Shown: piece by piece, positions 6,943 to 7,971 of the stretch
Numbering within the stretch: the stretch's first letter is position 1
How the letters are laid out: every line of letters starts with the position of its first letter
Assembly (NCBI GenBank): GCA_021160155.1
Contig: JAGHDB010000229.1
Location: 1-7,971 of the forward strand
From: Bacteroidales bacterium
GTDB taxonomy: Bacteria; Bacteroidota; Bacteroidia; Bacteroidales; UBA12481
Length of the DNA: 7,971 nucleotides
Direction of reading: 5' to 3'
Program-made: the position numbers and the translations under genes
Notes under the pieces: generated by a model
Database searches by the model: none
Seen by the model: the letters and a program-made list of their open reading frames with translations, nothing else
Told to the model about the DNA's origin: nothing

Positions 6943-7971
6943 TTATCTATTACCCTGTAATCCTGCAAAATTAAACAACAGACTAAATCTCAGAGTATTG
7001 GCTAGCGGATTGTTTTGATAGATTGGCACCAGATAAGCAAAATCCAGTCCGAAAACGTTGAGTCTCAGTCCTACCCCCAAAGTAAAATATTTCCGGTTTC
7101 CTTTGGTGGCATGTTCGGTAAAATAACCGCCTCTGATGGCAAACTGATTCTGGTACCAATATTCCAGTCCGAATGAATAAGTCAGTTCATGGATCTCCTC
7201 AGTGAACCCGTTGGGCGCATCATAAAATGACCGGAACATTCCTACCGGAACAGAGACATTGGGATCATAACCTGCCTCGATCACGGGATCTCCGTTGATA
7301 TCCACAGAATCCGGGTAATAAACCGGAGGTGTGGGAACCAGTAATTTATTGATGTCTATTGTGCCGGTAAGTTTATTATAATCATCAAAATTAATGGTAT
7401 AGGCAGCTCCGAGTCGTAAATTAATCGGAATAAAATCTTTATCTGAATTTTGTGTATAGGATATTTTTGATCCGATATTTGAGATATTCATCCCCCAGGC
7501 AAAGGAAGCATCATAATTGCCGGCCATCAGATCATTGTTTTGATAGAAGAGGGAGATATCCGAAGCGAATGCAATCCCGGCATGAGATTCAACGCCGCCG
7601 GTCGGTACGCCGCCGGTCAGGTTTGAATAAATAAAGCGAAAAGCCAGGCTGCCTGAGAAACGGTCGGAGAACGACCGGGCATAAGCTCCGTCAATAGAAA
7701 ACTCATTAGGGTTGAAGTCACCCATTGGAGCACCCACGATATTGGTAAAAGCAATATTTCCGAGTGAGAAATAGAGCAGAGAGAAACCTATGGTTTGGTA
7801 TTGATCGATTCTTTTATATCCGGAGAGATAAGCAAGATTGATATCAGGGATTAATCGTCTCAGCCATGGGGTATAAGAAATAGCCATTCCGAAATCATCC
7901 TGCACAAAAGCATATTTTGCCGGGTTCCAGTGCATGGCATTGGCATCCGGAGAGAGGGCAACTCCTGCATC
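6943..7971 (-). CDS. porV: T9SS outer-membrane protein PorV (LptO), 5'-truncated by the window edge
   Basis: PorV is a FadL-like outer-membrane beta-barrel of the type IX secretion system. It collects cargo from the SprA translocon and takes it to the PorU sortase, which removes the C-terminal signal and attaches the protein to the surface. The frame is open to the right edge; 342 residues are visible, beginning DAGVALSPDANAMHWNPAKY, the conserved first block of the mature protein. The Met encoded at 7935-7933 is internal, not the start. The signal peptide and a few tens of residues are missing. Other recognisable PorV blocks are DPNVSVPVGMFRSFYDAP, the stretch EIHELTYSFGLEYWY, ATKGNRKYFTLGVGLR, and the end strand NPLANTLRFSLLFNF. 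Alternating hydrophobic residues with aromatic ends fit a beta-barrel. ispF follows after 2 bases. porU would be expected immediately upstream, beyond the right edge. Confidence 0.95.
   Translation of the reverse strand, partial: DAGVALSPDANAMHWNPAKYAFVQDDFGMAISYTPWLRRLIPDINLAYLSGYKRIDQYQTIGFSLLYFSLGNIAFTNIVGAPMGDFNPNEFSIDGAYARSFSDRFSGSLAFRFIYSNLTGGVPTGGVESHAGIAFASDISLFYQNNDLMAGNYDASFAWGMNISNIGSKISYTQNSDKDFIPINLRLGAAYTINFDDYNKLTGTIDINKLLVPTPPVYYPDSVDINGDPVIEAGYDPNVSVPVGMFRSFYDAPNGFTEEIHELTYSFGLEYWYQNQFAIRGGYFTEHATKGNRKYFTLGVGLRLNVFGLDFAYLVPIYQNNPLANTLRFSLLFNFAGLQGNR
7592..7618 (-). repeat. 12-bp direct repeat inside porV
   Basis: ACGCCGCCGGTC occurs at 7592-7603 and again at 7607-7618, a 15-base period that preserves the frame. 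On the minus strand it encodes two copies of a TGGV unit (LTGGVPTGGVES). It is locally richer in G+C than its surroundings. PorV proteins usually have a glycine-rich turn at this place, so it may be a one-unit lengthening of a surface or periplasmic loop. Confidence 0.6.

Overview
The window reads as a chromosomal segment of a Bacteroidota bacterium with a type IX secretion system (T9SS). Four things point there: a SusE-type surface lipoprotein, a secreted GH13 enzyme ending in a T9SS type A sorting domain, the T9SS outer-membrane protein PorV, and a match to the Bacteroidota -7 promoter consensus (TAnnTTTG) upstream of hutU, with no convincing Shine-Dalgarno sites at the starts. I cannot place it more precisely than the phylum.

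Layout. (1) 1-1004, + strand: the 3' part of a SusE-like starch-binding lipoprotein whose start lies off the left edge; its susC/susD partners are presumably upstream. (2) 1017-1065: a strong intrinsic terminator. (3) 1095-3917, +: a 940-residue secreted alpha-amylase-family (GH13) enzyme with N-terminal carbohydrate-binding-like modules and a C-terminal T9SS signal. (4) 3956-3963: a -7 promoter element. (5) 3979-6006, +: urocanate hydratase (hutU) of the long, animal-like form, without other histidine-degradation genes in view. (6) 5993-6024: a short heptamer-type tandem repeat over the hutU stop codon. (7) 6032-6451, +: a small lipoprotein of unknown function. (8) 6464-6940, -: ispF of the MEP isoprenoid pathway. 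(9) 6943-7971, -: porV, cut at its 5' end by the right edge and 2 bp upstream of ispF.

How the genes fit together. The left part is the tail of an alpha-glucan (starch or glycogen-like) utilisation locus: the SusE-like protein would bind polysaccharide at the cell surface and the GH13 enzyme would cut it outside the cell. The enzyme's C-terminal signal would be recognised by the T9SS, and PorV, encoded 3 kb away, is the protein that receives such cargo at the outer membrane. hutU and the small lipoprotein form a separate + strand unit that converges on the porV-ispF operon. Coding density is high and no non-coding stretch exceeds 100 bases. I saw no mobile element, RNA gene, CRISPR array or clearly undescribed system. 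The most open items are the unassigned specificity of the GH13 enzyme, the terminator between it and the SusE-like gene, the isolated hutU, and the unknown lipoprotein.
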